Below, in pieces: positions 16,688-25,067 of a stretch of DNA of 64,000 nucleotides. Positions within the stretch are counted from its first letter, which is position 1; each line of letters starts with the position of its first letter. A program made the translations under genes and the position numbers. A model generated the notes under the pieces. It saw nothing but the letters and a program-made list of their open reading frames with translations, ran no database searches and was not told the DNA's origin. This DNA comes from Pseudoalteromonas prydzensis (GTDB taxonomy: Bacteria > Pseudomonadota > Gammaproteobacteria > Enterobacterales > Alteromonadaceae): the NCBI RefSeq assembly GCF_001661495.1, contig NZ_BDDT01000017.1, forward strand, positions 32,963 through 96,962, written 5' to 3'.

Positions 16688-18643
16688 ATGAATAACAAAT
16701 TAAAATTTGCCGCACTTGCCTGTGCAATTAGTCTTGCCTTGAGCGGTTGTAGTCAATCAACCTCAACGACTGCCACCACTGCCGCACAGTCACAACAAAC
16801 ACAACAAACACAACAAGTAAAAACCTATAATGCAAAAACCTTCTTTGATACCACCGCAATTATGGGCAGTAGCTTTTCACCCAGTGGCGATAAAGTACTG
16901 GTAAGCTCTGATGAAAGTGGTATTTACAGCTTGTATGAAGTAGATGCAAAAACAGGGGATAAAACCCGCTTAACAAATTTTCAGGATAGTACCTACCCTG
17001 TACGTTATTTTCCAAATGATGAACGGGTACTCTTTACCAAAGATTCAGGGGGTAATGAGCGCTTTCACGTCTATGTGCGAGAGCTTGACGGCACAACCAA
17101 AGACTTAACCCCTGGCGATGAAACTCGCGCAAGCTTTGCAGGATTTACACAAGATGGCAGCCAGTTTTTTATTACAAGTAACCAGCGCGATGCTAAATTT
17201 ATGGACTTATATCGCGTTGATAGTAAAACCTATAAAATGACCCCTGTTTATCAGAACACCCTAGGTTTAGATGTCGGTGCGATCAGCCCTGATGGTCGTT
17301 ATATTGCGCTATCTAAAAATAACACCAATAAAGACAGCGATACCTTTATTCTTGATACTTATAAAAAGACCCTCAAGCCACAATTAATTTCCAAACACGA
17401 TACACCCGCTCAATATGGCCCTGAAACCTTCTCAGCCGATAGTAAATCTTTATATTACTCTACAGACGCTAAAGGTGAGTTTTCTCAAGTTTGGCGCTAT
17501 GACTTAGCCTCAGGGGAACACAGCCCAGCACTCAAAGATGACTGGGATGTCAGTTTTATTTATTTTTCTAAATCGGGCCGTTATCAAGTCAGTGGCGTCA
17601 ATGCCGATGCCAGCACCAAAGTAACAGTAATAGACACACAAACAGGTAAAGAGATTGCAATGCCTCAGTTACCCGCAGGTAACTTACGCGGGGTTAACTT
17701 TTCTGCAGATGAAAAAAGCATGGCGTTTTACCTAAACTCAGACACATCCCCAAGTAACCTCTTTGTATGGCAAGTAGGCAGTAATAAAGCACAGCGATTA
17801 ACGAATACATTAAGTAAAGAAATTGACCAAAATGATTTAGTTGAAAGCACTATCGTACGCTTTAAAAGTTTTGACGGTTTAGAAATACCCGGCGTACTTT
17901 ATAAACCCAAACAAGCCAATAGTAACAATAAAGTGCCTGCACTTATTTGGGTGCATGGCGGCCCAGGTGGGCAAAGTCGCACCGGTTACAGCGCGATGCA
18001 GCAACATTTAGTCAATCATGGTTATGCTATTTTTGCGGTTAATAACCGTGGCAGCTCCGGCTATGGAAAAACCTTTTTCCATCTCGATGATAAAAAGCAC
18101 GGCACCGATGATTTACAAGACATTGTTTACGGCAAAAAGCACTTACAAAGTTTAGACTGGGTTGATGCCGATAAAATCGGCATTATGGGTGGCAGCTACG
18201 GTGGCTTTATGACTGCAGCAGCGCTGGCGTTTGAACCTGAAGAATTCAAAGTGGGCATTAATATTTTTGGCGTCACCAACTGGGTAAGAACACTTAACTC
18301 AATTCCACCTTGGTGGGAAAGCTTTAAAAAAGCGCTGTATGATGAAATGGGCGACCCTGCAACCGATGGCGAACGTCATCGTGCAATCTCACCATTATTC
18401 CACGCCAAGAACATCACCAAACCTTTAATGGTTATTCAAGGTGCTAACGATCCCCGCGTGCTACAAGTGGAAAGTGATGAGTTAGTTGCCGCAGTAAAAG
18501 CCAATGGCGTACCCGTAGAGTATGTTTTATTTGATGATGAAGGGCATGGTTTTAGCAAAAAGGAAAACCGTATTACTGCCTCCAACGCGTATCTAAACTT
18601 TTTAGATACCTACTTAAAAGAACGCGTTGGCCCACAAGGCTAA
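16688..18643 (+). CDS. S9 family serine peptidase, lipoprotein
   Basis: 651 residues. A lipoprotein signal peptide ends in the lipobox LSGC at about residue 21, followed by a low-complexity linker rich in Ser, Thr and Gln (QQTQQTQQ). A beta-propeller of TolB/WD-like repeats (about 60-390) precedes the alpha/beta hydrolase domain. The triad is visible: Ser about 503 in GGSYGG, Asp about 588 in GANDPRV, His about 620 in DEGHG. This matches prolyl-oligopeptidase family S9 enzymes of the dipeptidyl-aminopeptidase/acylaminoacyl type that degrade oligopeptides in the periplasm or at the outer membrane. The exact specificity is unknown. Confidence 0.95.
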   Translation: MNNKLKFAALACAISLALSGCSQSTSTTATTAAQSQQTQQTQQVKTYNAKTFFDTTAIMGSSFSPSGDKVLVSSDESGIYSLYEVDAKTGDKTRLTNFQDSTYPVRYFPNDERVLFTKDSGGNERFHVYVRELDGTTKDLTPGDETRASFAGFTQDGSQFFITSNQRDAKFMDLYRVDSKTYKMTPVYQNTLGLDVGAISPDGRYIALSKNNTNKDSDTFILDTYKKTLKPQLISKHDTPAQYGPETFSADSKSLYYSTDAKGEFSQVWRYDLASGEHSPALKDDWDVSFIYFSKSGRYQVSGVNADASTKVTVIDTQTGKEIAMPQLPAGNLRGVNFSADEKSMAFYLNSDTSPSNLFVWQVGSNKAQRLTNTLSKEIDQNDLVESTIVRFKSFDGLEIPGVLYKPKQANSNNKVPALIWVHGGPGGQSRTGYSAMQQHLVNHGYAIFAVNNRGSSGYGKTFFHLDDKKHGTDDLQDIVYGKKHLQSLDWVDADKIGIMGGSYGGFMTAAALAFEPEEFKVGINIFGVTNWVRTLNSIPPWWESFKKALYDEMGDPATDGERHRAISPLFHAKNITKPLMVIQGANDPRVLQVESDELVAAVKANGVPVEYVLFDDEGHGFSKKENRITASNAYLNFLDTYLKERVGPQG

Positions 18644-18676
18644 TATATTAAAGCTGACTAGAAGTTTAATAATAAG

Positions 18677-18709
18677 CCTGTAATTCTGATAAAGATTGCA
18701 GGTTTTTTT
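18677..18709 (+). terminator. Intrinsic terminator after S9 peptidase
   Basis: CCTGTAAT pairs with ATTGCAGG (one G-U pair), followed by seven T's. Confidence 0.85.
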
Positions 18710-18784
18710 ATGTACTTTGTCAAGGTCAGATAGCTGATAGCCAAAGTATGTTTTATGCAAAGATTTATATAAGGATTTTATAAA

Positions 18785-18807
18785 CTTGTTATTGAGGAAA
18801 TAACAAG
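18785..18807 (-). terminator. Hairpin at the 3' end of the tRNA-Asp array
   Basis: CTTGTTAT (18785-18792) and ATAACAAG (18800-18807) form a perfect 8-bp stem directly after the CCA of the last tRNA. The following sequence is only moderately T-rich (TTTATAAAATCC), so it may end transcription or mark 3' processing. Confidence 0.5.
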
Positions 18808-18884
18808 TGGCGGAGTGGACGGGACTCGAACCCGCGACCCCCGGCGTGACAGGCCGGTATTCTAACCAACTGAACTACCACTCC
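18808..18884 (-). tRNA. tRNA-Asp(GTC), copy 8 of 8 in transcription order
   Basis: A 77-base cloverleaf with encoded CCA, anticodon GTC in CCTGTCACG, and a perfect acceptor stem GGAGTGG/CCACTCC with discriminator G. It is the promoter-distal member of the array. Confidence 0.98.
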
Positions 18885-18938
18885 GCAGTGGTATGTGCAT
18901 GGGGTAATGCACTTACTAATTTTATTACTGATATCAAG

Positions 18939-19015
18939 TGGCGGAGTGGACGGGACTCGAACCCGCGACCCCCGGCGTGACAGGCCGGTATTCTAACCAA
19001 CTGAACTACCACTCC
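18939..19015 (-). tRNA. tRNA-Asp(GTC), copy 7 of 8
   Basis: Identical 77-base gene with encoded CCA. The spacer to copy 8 is 54 bases, the longest in the array. Confidence 0.98.
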
Positions 19016-19052
19016 GCAGAGATATCATATTACTTGTTATTACTTAATTTGT

Positions 19053-19129
19053 TGGCGGAGTGGACGGGACTCGAACCCGCGACCCCCGGCGTGACAGGCC
19101 GGTATTCTAACCAACTGAACTACCACTCC
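19053..19129 (-). tRNA. tRNA-Asp(GTC), copy 6 of 8
   Basis: Identical 77-base gene. The spacer on its upstream (5') side is the same 38 bases as that of the next copy, giving an exact 115-base duplicated unit. Confidence 0.98.
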
Positions 19130-19167
19130 AGCATACAAATTTTGTAATATAACGTTGTTTAAATAGT

Positions 19168-19244
19168 TGGCGGAGTGGACGGGACTCGAACCCGCGACCC
19201 CCGGCGTGACAGGCCGGTATTCTAACCAACTGAACTACCACTCC
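19168..19244 (-). tRNA. tRNA-Asp(GTC), copy 5 of 8
   Basis: Identical 77-base gene. Its flanking spacers 19130-19167 and 19245-19282 are identical to each other. Confidence 0.98.
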
Positions 19245-19282
19245 AGCATACAAATTTTGTAATATAACGTTGTTTAAATAGT

Positions 19283-19359
19283 TGGCGGAGTGGACGGGAC
19301 TCGAACCCGCGACCCCCGGCGTGACAGGCCGGTATTCTAACCAACTGAACTACCACTCC
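19283..19359 (-). tRNA. tRNA-Asp(GTC), copy 4 of 8
   Basis: Identical 77-base gene with encoded CCA. The spacer to copy 5 is the duplicated 38-base one. Confidence 0.98.
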
Positions 19360-19390
19360 AGCACATATTTAAACTGTTATTTTTCCTTAT

Positions 19391-19467
19391 TGGCGGAGTG
19401 GACGGGACTCGAACCCGCGACCCCCGGCGTGACAGGCCGGTATTCTAACCAACTGAACTACCACTCC
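19391..19467 (-). tRNA. tRNA-Asp(GTC), copy 3 of 8
   Basis: Identical 77-base gene with encoded CCA. The spacer to copy 4 is 31 bases. Confidence 0.98.
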
Positions 19468-19508
19468 ATAATAAGAATATGTTTTACAACCATATGTTGT
19501 GTAAGCGT

Positions 19509-19585
19509 TGGCGGAGTGGACGGGACTCGAACCCGCGACCCCCGGCGTGACAGGCCGGTATTCTAACCAACTGAACTACCACTCC
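19509..19585 (-). tRNA. tRNA-Asp(GTC), copy 2 of 8
   Basis: Identical 77-base gene with encoded CCA. The spacer to copy 3 is 41 bases. Confidence 0.98.
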
Positions 19586-19612
19586 AGCACGTACTTACAA
19601 ATTGTCGAAAAT

Positions 19613-19689
19613 TGGCGGAGTGGACGGGACTCGAACCCGCGACCCCCGGCGTGACAGGCCGGTATTCTAACCAACTGAACTACCACTCC
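19613..19689 (-). tRNA. tRNA-Asp(GTC), copy 1 of 8 (promoter-proximal)
   Basis: Identical 77-base gene, the first to be transcribed. Its 5' end lies about 40 bases downstream of the -10 box at 19732-19737. Confidence 0.98.
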
Positions 19690-19731
19690 GCATTTTCGTT
19701 GCTGTCTGAGTCTCCCCTGACAGCGGCGTGA

Positions 19732-19760
19732 ATAATACGAACCAACCCCTACTTCGTCAA
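19732..19760 (-). promoter_or_regulatory. Strong promoter of the tRNA-Asp array
   Basis: Reading the minus strand: TTGACG (-35), a 17-base spacer, TATTAT (-10), then the GC-rich discriminator TCACGCCGC. A-rich tracts upstream resemble an UP element. The GC-rich discriminator is the hallmark of stable-RNA promoters under stringent control, which I infer applies here. Confidence 0.88.
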
Positions 19761-19787
19761 GGGCTTTTTTGTTTTTTTATAGGTTTT

Positions 19788-21164
19788 TTAGTCATCTGAC
19801 ATCGAAAGGTTTAAAATTTCACCGGTTCTATCACTTTTTGAACCATTTTTATCAAGTTGTTTTTTTTCTTCACTTTGCTGCTCATTTTCAACTGCTGTTT
19901 TTTTCTGCAAAAATGGTAGCTTAATTTTTGGTAGCAGCGATTTTTTCTGAACAAAGACACGAATTGCTAACCAACCAAGGAATAAGATGAGCAGATTTCC
20001 ACCAACAATTAAACTTATTAATGTCATTGTTGCCATTGATTCTGCTTCTTTAGCAACTCTTTCTATCTCTTGTTGCTCTGCTTCACTAATAACGGGTGCT
20101 GGTAATTCAGGTACTACTTCTATTGGTCGCTCTATCTCAAACTTATAAGTGGGGAGCGTTGCCATAAATTCACGGCCATTCACATTAGTGCCAAAAACAG
20201 ACAGTTCAACACTGTATCTACCCCAATCATAATTTTTAATTGCCAATTCGCGGGTTAAACCATTATTAGCGTCCAAGGTAAACATCTGCTCTTCATTATT
20301 GGGGTAATAAATTTTGCCTTGGATCAATACGGTTTCAGGCTGCACAATTTGCTTATCGAGGGTGATGGTTAATTGATGTTCTTGTAGGTCATCCTCGGCT
20401 AGTGCGATGCTATAACTAAAAGGAGGCTCTTTAACTTCTAAAATATCTTGAACGACTGTGCGCTTTAATAGTGGGGTTTCAATGTAAAGTTCCGGTTGCC
20501 ATTGTCCGGCTGGGAAAACTAATTTAAATTCTCCGGTAAAAACGCCGTCTTTGGGGCGCTCATCAAAACCACGGCCGTCATCTTTAAACTCTGCAACATT
20601 GTGAGTACCCGCACCAAAGTTAGCAAAGTCACTGTTGTTGGTACTAATAAAGTCAACATGTAAGCTAACTACATCACGAAATAAGCCGGTATTTATTGGC
20701 TGACCATCATTTAAAATCCGCCCAGTCATTTTTACCGTCTCGCCACGAAATAAAAGCGCTGGTAATGGCTCAACTTGTAGCTCTACTTCACCAAGTACTA
20801 CAATTCTGCTTTTCGGTAAAATACTGCCAACCACTTGCCAAGGGCCTGGCATAGGGTTTTTTATGGTGATCAAGTCATAGCTGAGTTCATCAAACCATTG
20901 CAGATTGTCATCCTTTCTTGCTGACGTTGCATAGTATTTACTGCCATCAGGTTTAACTAAAACGACCGCAGGCGCACCGGGCTTACGAAAAAACAATAAG
21001 GTAATTTCGTCAACTTTATAATCGATGCGAAAACGATTTTCCAATAATGGAATTTCATTTTGCTGCCCATCACGTTGCAGTAAGGTTATTTTATCTTCAC
21101 TGGTTGCATTGCTGGTACTTGGTAACATCATTACCAAACACACAGCTAATAGTATGCTTCTCAT
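19788..21164 (-). CDS. TIGR03503 family membrane-anchored periplasmic protein
   Basis: 458 residues from the ATG at 21164 (MRSILLAVCLVMMLPSTSNA), which has AAGG upstream and lies 8 bases after the dnaQ stop; a longer start at 21194 would overlap dnaQ. The signal peptide is followed by a large beta-rich domain. A transmembrane helix lies near residues 380-405 (TLISLIVGGNLLILFLGWLA), and a short charged cytoplasmic tail follows. It resembles TIGR03503, an Alteromonadales/Vibrio family of unknown function. The dispersed beta-sandwich pattern and tandem location suggest cotranscription with dnaQ. Confidence 0.82.
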   Translation of the reverse strand: MRSILLAVCLVMMLPSTSNATSEDKITLLQRDGQQNEIPLLENRFRIDYKVDEITLLFFRKPGAPAVVLVKPDGSKYYATSARKDDNLQWFDELSYDLITIKNPMPGPWQVVGSILPKSRIVVLGEVELQVEPLPALLFRGETVKMTGRILNDGQPINTGLFRDVVSLHVDFISTNNSDFANFGAGTHNVAEFKDDGRGFDERPKDGVFTGEFKLVFPAGQWQPELYIETPLLKRTVVQDILEVKEPPFSYSIALAEDDLQEHQLTITLDKQIVQPETVLIQGKIYYPNNEEQMFTLDANNGLTRELAIKNYDWGRYSVELSVFGTNVNGREFMATLPTYKFEIERPIEVVPELPAPVISEAEQQEIERVAKEAESMATMTLISLIVGGNLLILFLGWLAIRVFVQKKSLLPKIKLPFLQKKTAVENEQQSEEKKQLDKNGSKSDRTGEILNLSMSDD

Positions 21165-21172
21165 GCTTTGCC

Positions 21173-21877
21173 TTATTCGGCACGCCATAAACATTGGCTA
21201 CCGACTATATTTAACCGTTCTTCATGAGCCAGTTGCTCGTCACTACTGGCATGCAGGACTACCAACGGCGCTCGGTTGGGATCTAAACGACGCAATTCTT
21301 TTTGCTGCTGTTCACTGCCTTGATTTTTATTTTGATTCAGGTTGAGCTTTACTTGCCCACCAGTCATCGCTAAATAAACGTCAGCTAAGATCTCCGAATC
21401 CAGTAACGCGCCGTGTAAGGTACGTTTCGTGTTATCGACATCATAACGACGACATAATGCATCAAGATTGTTCTTCTGACCTGGATGCAAGTCACGCGCC
21501 ATTTTGAGGGTGTCGAGAACTTGGCAGTAATCGTGAGTTTTTTGATAACCTTGATTAAGTAGCGCAAATTCATTATCCATATGGCCGACATCGAACGGCG
21601 CATTATGAATTACTAGCTCCGCCCCTTTAATATAGTCGAGAAATTCTTGGGCGATTTGATGAAATAGCGGTTTATCACGTAAAAACTCGTTAGTGATACC
21701 GTGAACATCAATGGCTTCTTCTTCACTTTTACGCTGCGGATTAATATAAACGTGAAAGTTATTGCCAGTTAAACGGCGATTAACTAATTCCACACAGCCG
21801 ATTTCAATAATACGATGCCCCTGTTTGGGGTCGATGCCGGTGGTTTCTGTATCTAAAACTATTTGTCTACGTGCCAT
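21173..21877 (-). CDS. dnaQ: DNA polymerase III epsilon subunit (3'-5' proofreading exonuclease)
   Basis: 234 residues from the ATG at 21877 (MARRQIVLDTETTG); the frame extends upstream, but the conserved family start lies here. The three DEDDh exonuclease motifs are visible: DTETTG (Exo I), HNAPFDVGHMDNE (Exo II) and HGALLDSEILADVY (Exo III). The family block IIEIGCVELVNRRLTGNNFH matches E. coli DnaQ closely. It proofreads within the polymerase III core. It is divergent from rnhA with 68 bases between the starts, the same arrangement as in E. coli. Confidence 0.97.
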   Translation of the reverse strand: MARRQIVLDTETTGIDPKQGHRIIEIGCVELVNRRLTGNNFHVYINPQRKSEEEAIDVHGITNEFLRDKPLFHQIAQEFLDYIKGAELVIHNAPFDVGHMDNEFALLNQGYQKTHDYCQVLDTLKMARDLHPGQKNNLDALCRRYDVDNTKRTLHGALLDSEILADVYLAMTGGQVKLNLNQNKNQGSEQQQKELRRLDPNRAPLVVLHASSDEQLAHEERLNIVGSQCLWRAE

Positions 21878-21945
21878 ATCGAATTTAGCCTGACTCTGGT
21901 ATCTTTCTATAATCACTTTATTGTACATAAGATCAAGGGAAAACA

Positions 21946-22413
21946 GTGCAAAAAACCGTAGAGATTTACACCGATGGCTCATGTTTAGGTAATCCGGGCC
22001 CCGGCGGTTATGGTATTTTTATGTTTTATAATGACCACGAAAAAAAATTAAGCCAAGGTTACACCCTCACCACTAATAACCGCATGGAAATGCTCGCAGC
22101 AATTGTTGCACTAGAAAGTTTGAACCGTCCTTGTGAGATTAACCTCACCACCGACAGCCAATATGTAAAACAAGGGATTGAATCCTGGCTTGCCAACTGG
22201 AAAAAACGCGGCTGGAAGACCGCCGCAAAAAAACCAGTTAAAAATGTCGATTTATGGAAACGCCTCGACGAAGCCTGCGCCCGTCACAACATTACCTGGA
22301 AATGGGTAAAAGGTCACAGCGGCAATAAATATAACGAAATAGTTGATGATTTAGCCCGTGATGCCGCTGGCAGTAAAAACTTACTTGAAGATACAGGCTA
22401 TAAACCAGAATAG
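21946..22413 (+). CDS. rnhA: Ribonuclease HI
   Basis: 155 residues (E. coli 155). It degrades RNA in RNA-DNA hybrids. The start is GTG at 21946 with AAGGGA upstream. The four catalytic acidic residues are in place: YTDGSCLGNPGPGGYG (Asp), NNRMEMLAAI (Glu), LTTDSQYVKQGI (Asp) and VDDLARDAA (Asp). The basic handle region WLANWKKRGWKTAAKKPVKN is present. Confidence 0.98.
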   Translation: MQKTVEIYTDGSCLGNPGPGGYGIFMFYNDHEKKLSQGYTLTTNNRMEMLAAIVALESLNRPCEINLTTDSQYVKQGIESWLANWKKRGWKTAAKKPVKNVDLWKRLDEACARHNITWKWVKGHSGNKYNEIVDDLARDAAGSKNLLEDTGYKPE

Positions 22414-22454
22414 CCTAATTTAAAAAATTCACCGCAAAGCATTTAACAACTTAG

Positions 22455-22487
22455 TTATATGATATAAGATTTAGCTATATCATATAA
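22455..22487. promoter_or_regulatory. Perfect palindromic operator before MBL hydrolase
   Basis: TTATATGATATA (22455-22466) and TATATCATATAA (22476-22487) are perfect 12-base inverted arms around a 9-base centre. The element ends 12 bases before the ATG at 22500, next to the RBS (GGAG). No T-run follows, so it is a protein-binding site rather than a terminator. The AT-rich dyad before a Blh-like gene recalls operators of BigR/SqrR-type ArsR repressors, but this is inferred. Confidence 0.7.
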
Positions 22488-22499
22488 CGGAGTTGTTTA

Positions 22500-23363
22500 A
22501 TGTCTATTTTAGTCGAGTCTTTTTTTCATCAACAAAGTGCGACCTTTAGCTATTTAGTGTCTTGCAGTGTCACTAAGGCAGCCATGTTGATTGATAGCCC
22601 TGCAGACTTTAACGCAGCCAGCGGCATACTAAGCTTTAATACCGCCAATGACATTATTCGCCATATCGATGAAAACAAGCTGCTGCTTGAGTGGGTTTTA
22701 GAAACTCATGCCCATGCCGACCACATTACCGCAGCCAGTTATATTAAGCAGCAATTAGGCACAACTCACCCTTGTAAGCTCGCAACTGGCAGTAAAATAA
22801 CACAAGTGCAGCAACACTTTAGCCGCTTATATGATATCGATATGCCCTGTGACGGCAGCCCTTTTGAACAACTGTTTAACGATAATGACAACTTTATGCT
22901 TGGCGAGTCTAACGTTACTGTGATCGCAACACCTGGGCATACCCCAGATAGTGTGTGCTATTTAGTTGAAGGGAATTTATTTGTCGGTGACACCTTCTTT
23001 ATGCCCGATAGCGGCACCGCTCGCTGTGACTTTCCAGGCGGCAGTGCCAAGCAGTTGTATCAGTCGCTACAACGAATACTGTCATTACCAGATCAAACCA
23101 TATTATGGATGTGCCATGACTATCAACCAAATGGCCGCGAGTTAGCCAATAAAAGCACAGTTGCACAGCAGCGGAAAAGTAATATTCATCTACAAGCTAA
23201 TGAGCAGGATTATATTCAGACTCGGCAAACACGCGATGCCACTCTCAATGTCCCTGCTTTACTTCACCCAGCAATACAAATGAACATTCGCGCAGGACAA
23301 TTACCACAAGCAAAACAGAATGAGCAACGCTATTTAACTATCCCGCTCACGGTGCTGCTTTGA
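22500..23363 (+). CDS. MBL-fold hydrolase, Blh/persulfide dioxygenase-like
   Basis: 287 residues. The metal-binding motif THAHADH (about residues 76-82), TPGHTPDSVCYLVEGNLFVGDTFF and GTARCDFPGGS are characteristic of the ETHE1/Blh branch of metallo-beta-lactamase-fold proteins. That branch includes persulfide dioxygenases and the biofilm-linked Blh proteins of Xylella and Agrobacterium. Expected chemistry is Fe(II)-dependent oxidation of glutathione persulfide, though I cannot tell this from a plain hydrolase by sequence alone. Its 3' end overlaps the convergent methyltransferase gene by 30 bases. A perfect palindrome lies at the start. It has interrupted the E. coli-like rnhA-yafS-gloB order. 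Confidence 0.82.
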   Translation: MSILVESFFHQQSATFSYLVSCSVTKAAMLIDSPADFNAASGILSFNTANDIIRHIDENKLLLEWVLETHAHADHITAASYIKQQLGTTHPCKLATGSKITQVQQHFSRLYDIDMPCDGSPFEQLFNDNDNFMLGESNVTVIATPGHTPDSVCYLVEGNLFVGDTFFMPDSGTARCDFPGGSAKQLYQSLQRILSLPDQTILWMCHDYQPNGRELANKSTVAQQRKSNIHLQANEQDYIQTRQTRDATLNVPALLHPAIQMNIRAGQLPQAKQNEQRYLTIPLTVLL

Positions 23364-24092
23364 GGTTTGTCGCAACCCTGCACCTTTAACTGGCGCAAAT
23401 TGAGGGCGTGCATGCCACTTAGGTTTTATTGGTGTCAATGGTGCTACTCGCTTGCGTGCTACTAACATATATACACTGCCCATCGGTTTTAAGTATTGCT
23501 TAGTAAAACGTCGCCATGACGCAAACCGCGATAAGCGATTACCGCGCGCCAACGATGAATAAATAAACCGCTCATCACTGACAATTTCAAAACCAAGTAA
23601 GTTAAGCCAGTCTTTGACACGTGCGGGGGTAAAAAAGCGCCCTGTCCAAGGTAACTTTTGGCCACTAAAAGGCAGTAATTGCGCCAAACCACACAAGCTA
23701 AATGGGTTAAAGCCGGTGATCACCATGTAACCACCGGGGATCAAAGTGCGATGTGCTTCACGTAATATATGATGCGGATCAGAATGATATTCTAAACAAT
23801 GGCTTAAAATACACGCATCGATACTATGCTCGTAAAAGGGTAATTCATCAATATCTGCTACCACGCCAGTGAATGGCCCAGATTCCGCCACACACACTTG
23901 ATGTTTTATCGTGCTTTTACTGGTATTGAGTTCACCACTCAAATTTCCCAGTTTTAACATGTGATAACCAAACATACGCGGTAACCACTTATCCATTTTA
24001 CGTTCTATATCGCTGCGTAAATAGTCACCATGAGGAAACTCTTGCCACGACAGTGGTTTGGGTCCTTCTTGAAAACTAAGGGCTGGTTTCAT
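23334..24092 (-). CDS. SAM-dependent methyltransferase, YafS-like
   Basis: 252 residues with a class I methyltransferase core: a GVVADIDELPFYEHSIDACI block near residue 80, LEYHSDPHHILREAHRTLIP and GGYMVITGFNPFSLCGL. Its place between rnhA/dnaQ and gloB is the place of E. coli yafS, so I take it as the orthologue; the substrate is unknown. The C-terminal 40 residues are basic and low in hydrophobics. It ends 30 bases inside the MBL gene on the opposite strand. It is divergent from gloB with 52 bases between starts. Confidence 0.83.
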   Translation of the reverse strand: MKPALSFQEGPKPLSWQEFPHGDYLRSDIERKMDKWLPRMFGYHMLKLGNLSGELNTSKSTIKHQVCVAESGPFTGVVADIDELPFYEHSIDACILSHCLEYHSDPHHILREAHRTLIPGGYMVITGFNPFSLCGLAQLLPFSGQKLPWTGRFFTPARVKDWLNLLGFEIVSDERFIYSSLARGNRLSRFASWRRFTKQYLKPMGSVYMLVARKRVAPLTPIKPKWHARPQFAPVKGAGLRQTSKQHRERDS

Positions 24093-24144
24093 TCGCTGAG
24101 CTCGTTATACTGTGTAATATCGTCACTTTATAGAGCAAAGTCAC

Positions 24145-24930
24145 ATGGTGCAAGTCAAAGCAATTAAAGCCTTTTCAGATAATTATATTTGGTGCCTCAA
24201 CGAGCCTGGAAGCACTGCGGCTTGGGTAGTCGACCCTGGCCAAGCAGAGCCTGTACTCAACTATTTAGCTGAGGCAGGCTTAACCCTTGCGGGGATTTTA
24301 ATTACCCACCATCATTATGACCATACGGATGGCGTAAATACCTTGCGAGAAGAGTTTGCCGGTATTGACGTCTACGGCCCAGCTAATAGCCCATTTAAAG
24401 GGATCACCAAAGCACTAAATGACGGTGATAAAATCACGGTACTGAATACTGAGTTTACGATTATTACCACGCCAGGGCACACCCTAGATCATATTTGTTA
24501 TACCAATCCTGCGCTTGCTTTCACTGGCGATACTTTATTTAGCGGTGGCTGCGGGCGTTTATTTGAAGGGACTGCGGAGCAAATGCAGTACTCTTTTGAT
24601 AAATTAAAAAAATTACCCTCAACGTGCAAAATTTATTGTACCCATGAATATACACAAGCCAATTTAGCCTTTGCGTTGGCAGTTGAACCTAGCAACCGCG
24701 ATTTAATTGAGTACGCGCAATGGGTGGATACAAAACGCAACAATAAGCAAATTACCTTACCAAGCACGCTCGCGTTAGAACTAAAAATTAACCCGTTTAT
24801 GCGCAGTGATATTGCAGGCATAACAGACAACTTACCTAAGCAATATAATCCGTTTACAAAAAACATATTACAAAATAATGAACCTTGGCAAAACTTTGCA
24901 GGTCTTAGAACCTGGAAAGACCACTTTTAA
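24145..24930 (+). CDS. gloB: Hydroxyacylglutathione hydrolase (glyoxalase II)
   Basis: 261 residues. It hydrolyses S-lactoylglutathione to lactate and glutathione, completing methylglyoxal detoxification. The binuclear metal site is seen in THHHYDHTDG near residue 52, TTPGHTLDHICY near 110, and FTGDTLFSGGCGRLFEG, with CTHEYTQANL downstream. The C-terminal glyoxalase II domain carries the LALELKINPFMR block. It is in the same place as in E. coli (yafS-gloB-mltD). Confidence 0.97.
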   Translation: MVQVKAIKAFSDNYIWCLNEPGSTAAWVVDPGQAEPVLNYLAEAGLTLAGILITHHHYDHTDGVNTLREEFAGIDVYGPANSPFKGITKALNDGDKITVLNTEFTIITTPGHTLDHICYTNPALAFTGDTLFSGGCGRLFEGTAEQMQYSFDKLKKLPSTCKIYCTHEYTQANLAFALAVEPSNRDLIEYAQWVDTKRNNKQITLPSTLALELKINPFMRSDIAGITDNLPKQYNPFTKNILQNNEPWQNFAGLRTWKDHF

Positions 24931-25067
24931 AAATATTACCTGATAATAATCAACCTATTATCAGGCTAATCAGTCAGTTGTTGCAGTTTTTAAATGGTCA
25001 AAAAGTGGCAATGTTAGCTCATTACGGGTAATATTCGCCGAGTTTTTTACCTGATGTATTGGTATTT

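Noticed and set aside
18938..19566. Repetitive open frames reading MAEWTGLEPATPGVTGRYSN and similar
   Set aside because: They are translations of the plus strand across the minus-strand tRNA-Asp genes. This peptide is a well-known artefact of tRNA-Asp loci.
18808..19689. Regular direct repeats with short spacers suggesting a CRISPR array
   Set aside because: Repeat units are 77 bases and fold as complete tRNA-Asp cloverleaves; two spacers are identical, and no cas genes are nearby.
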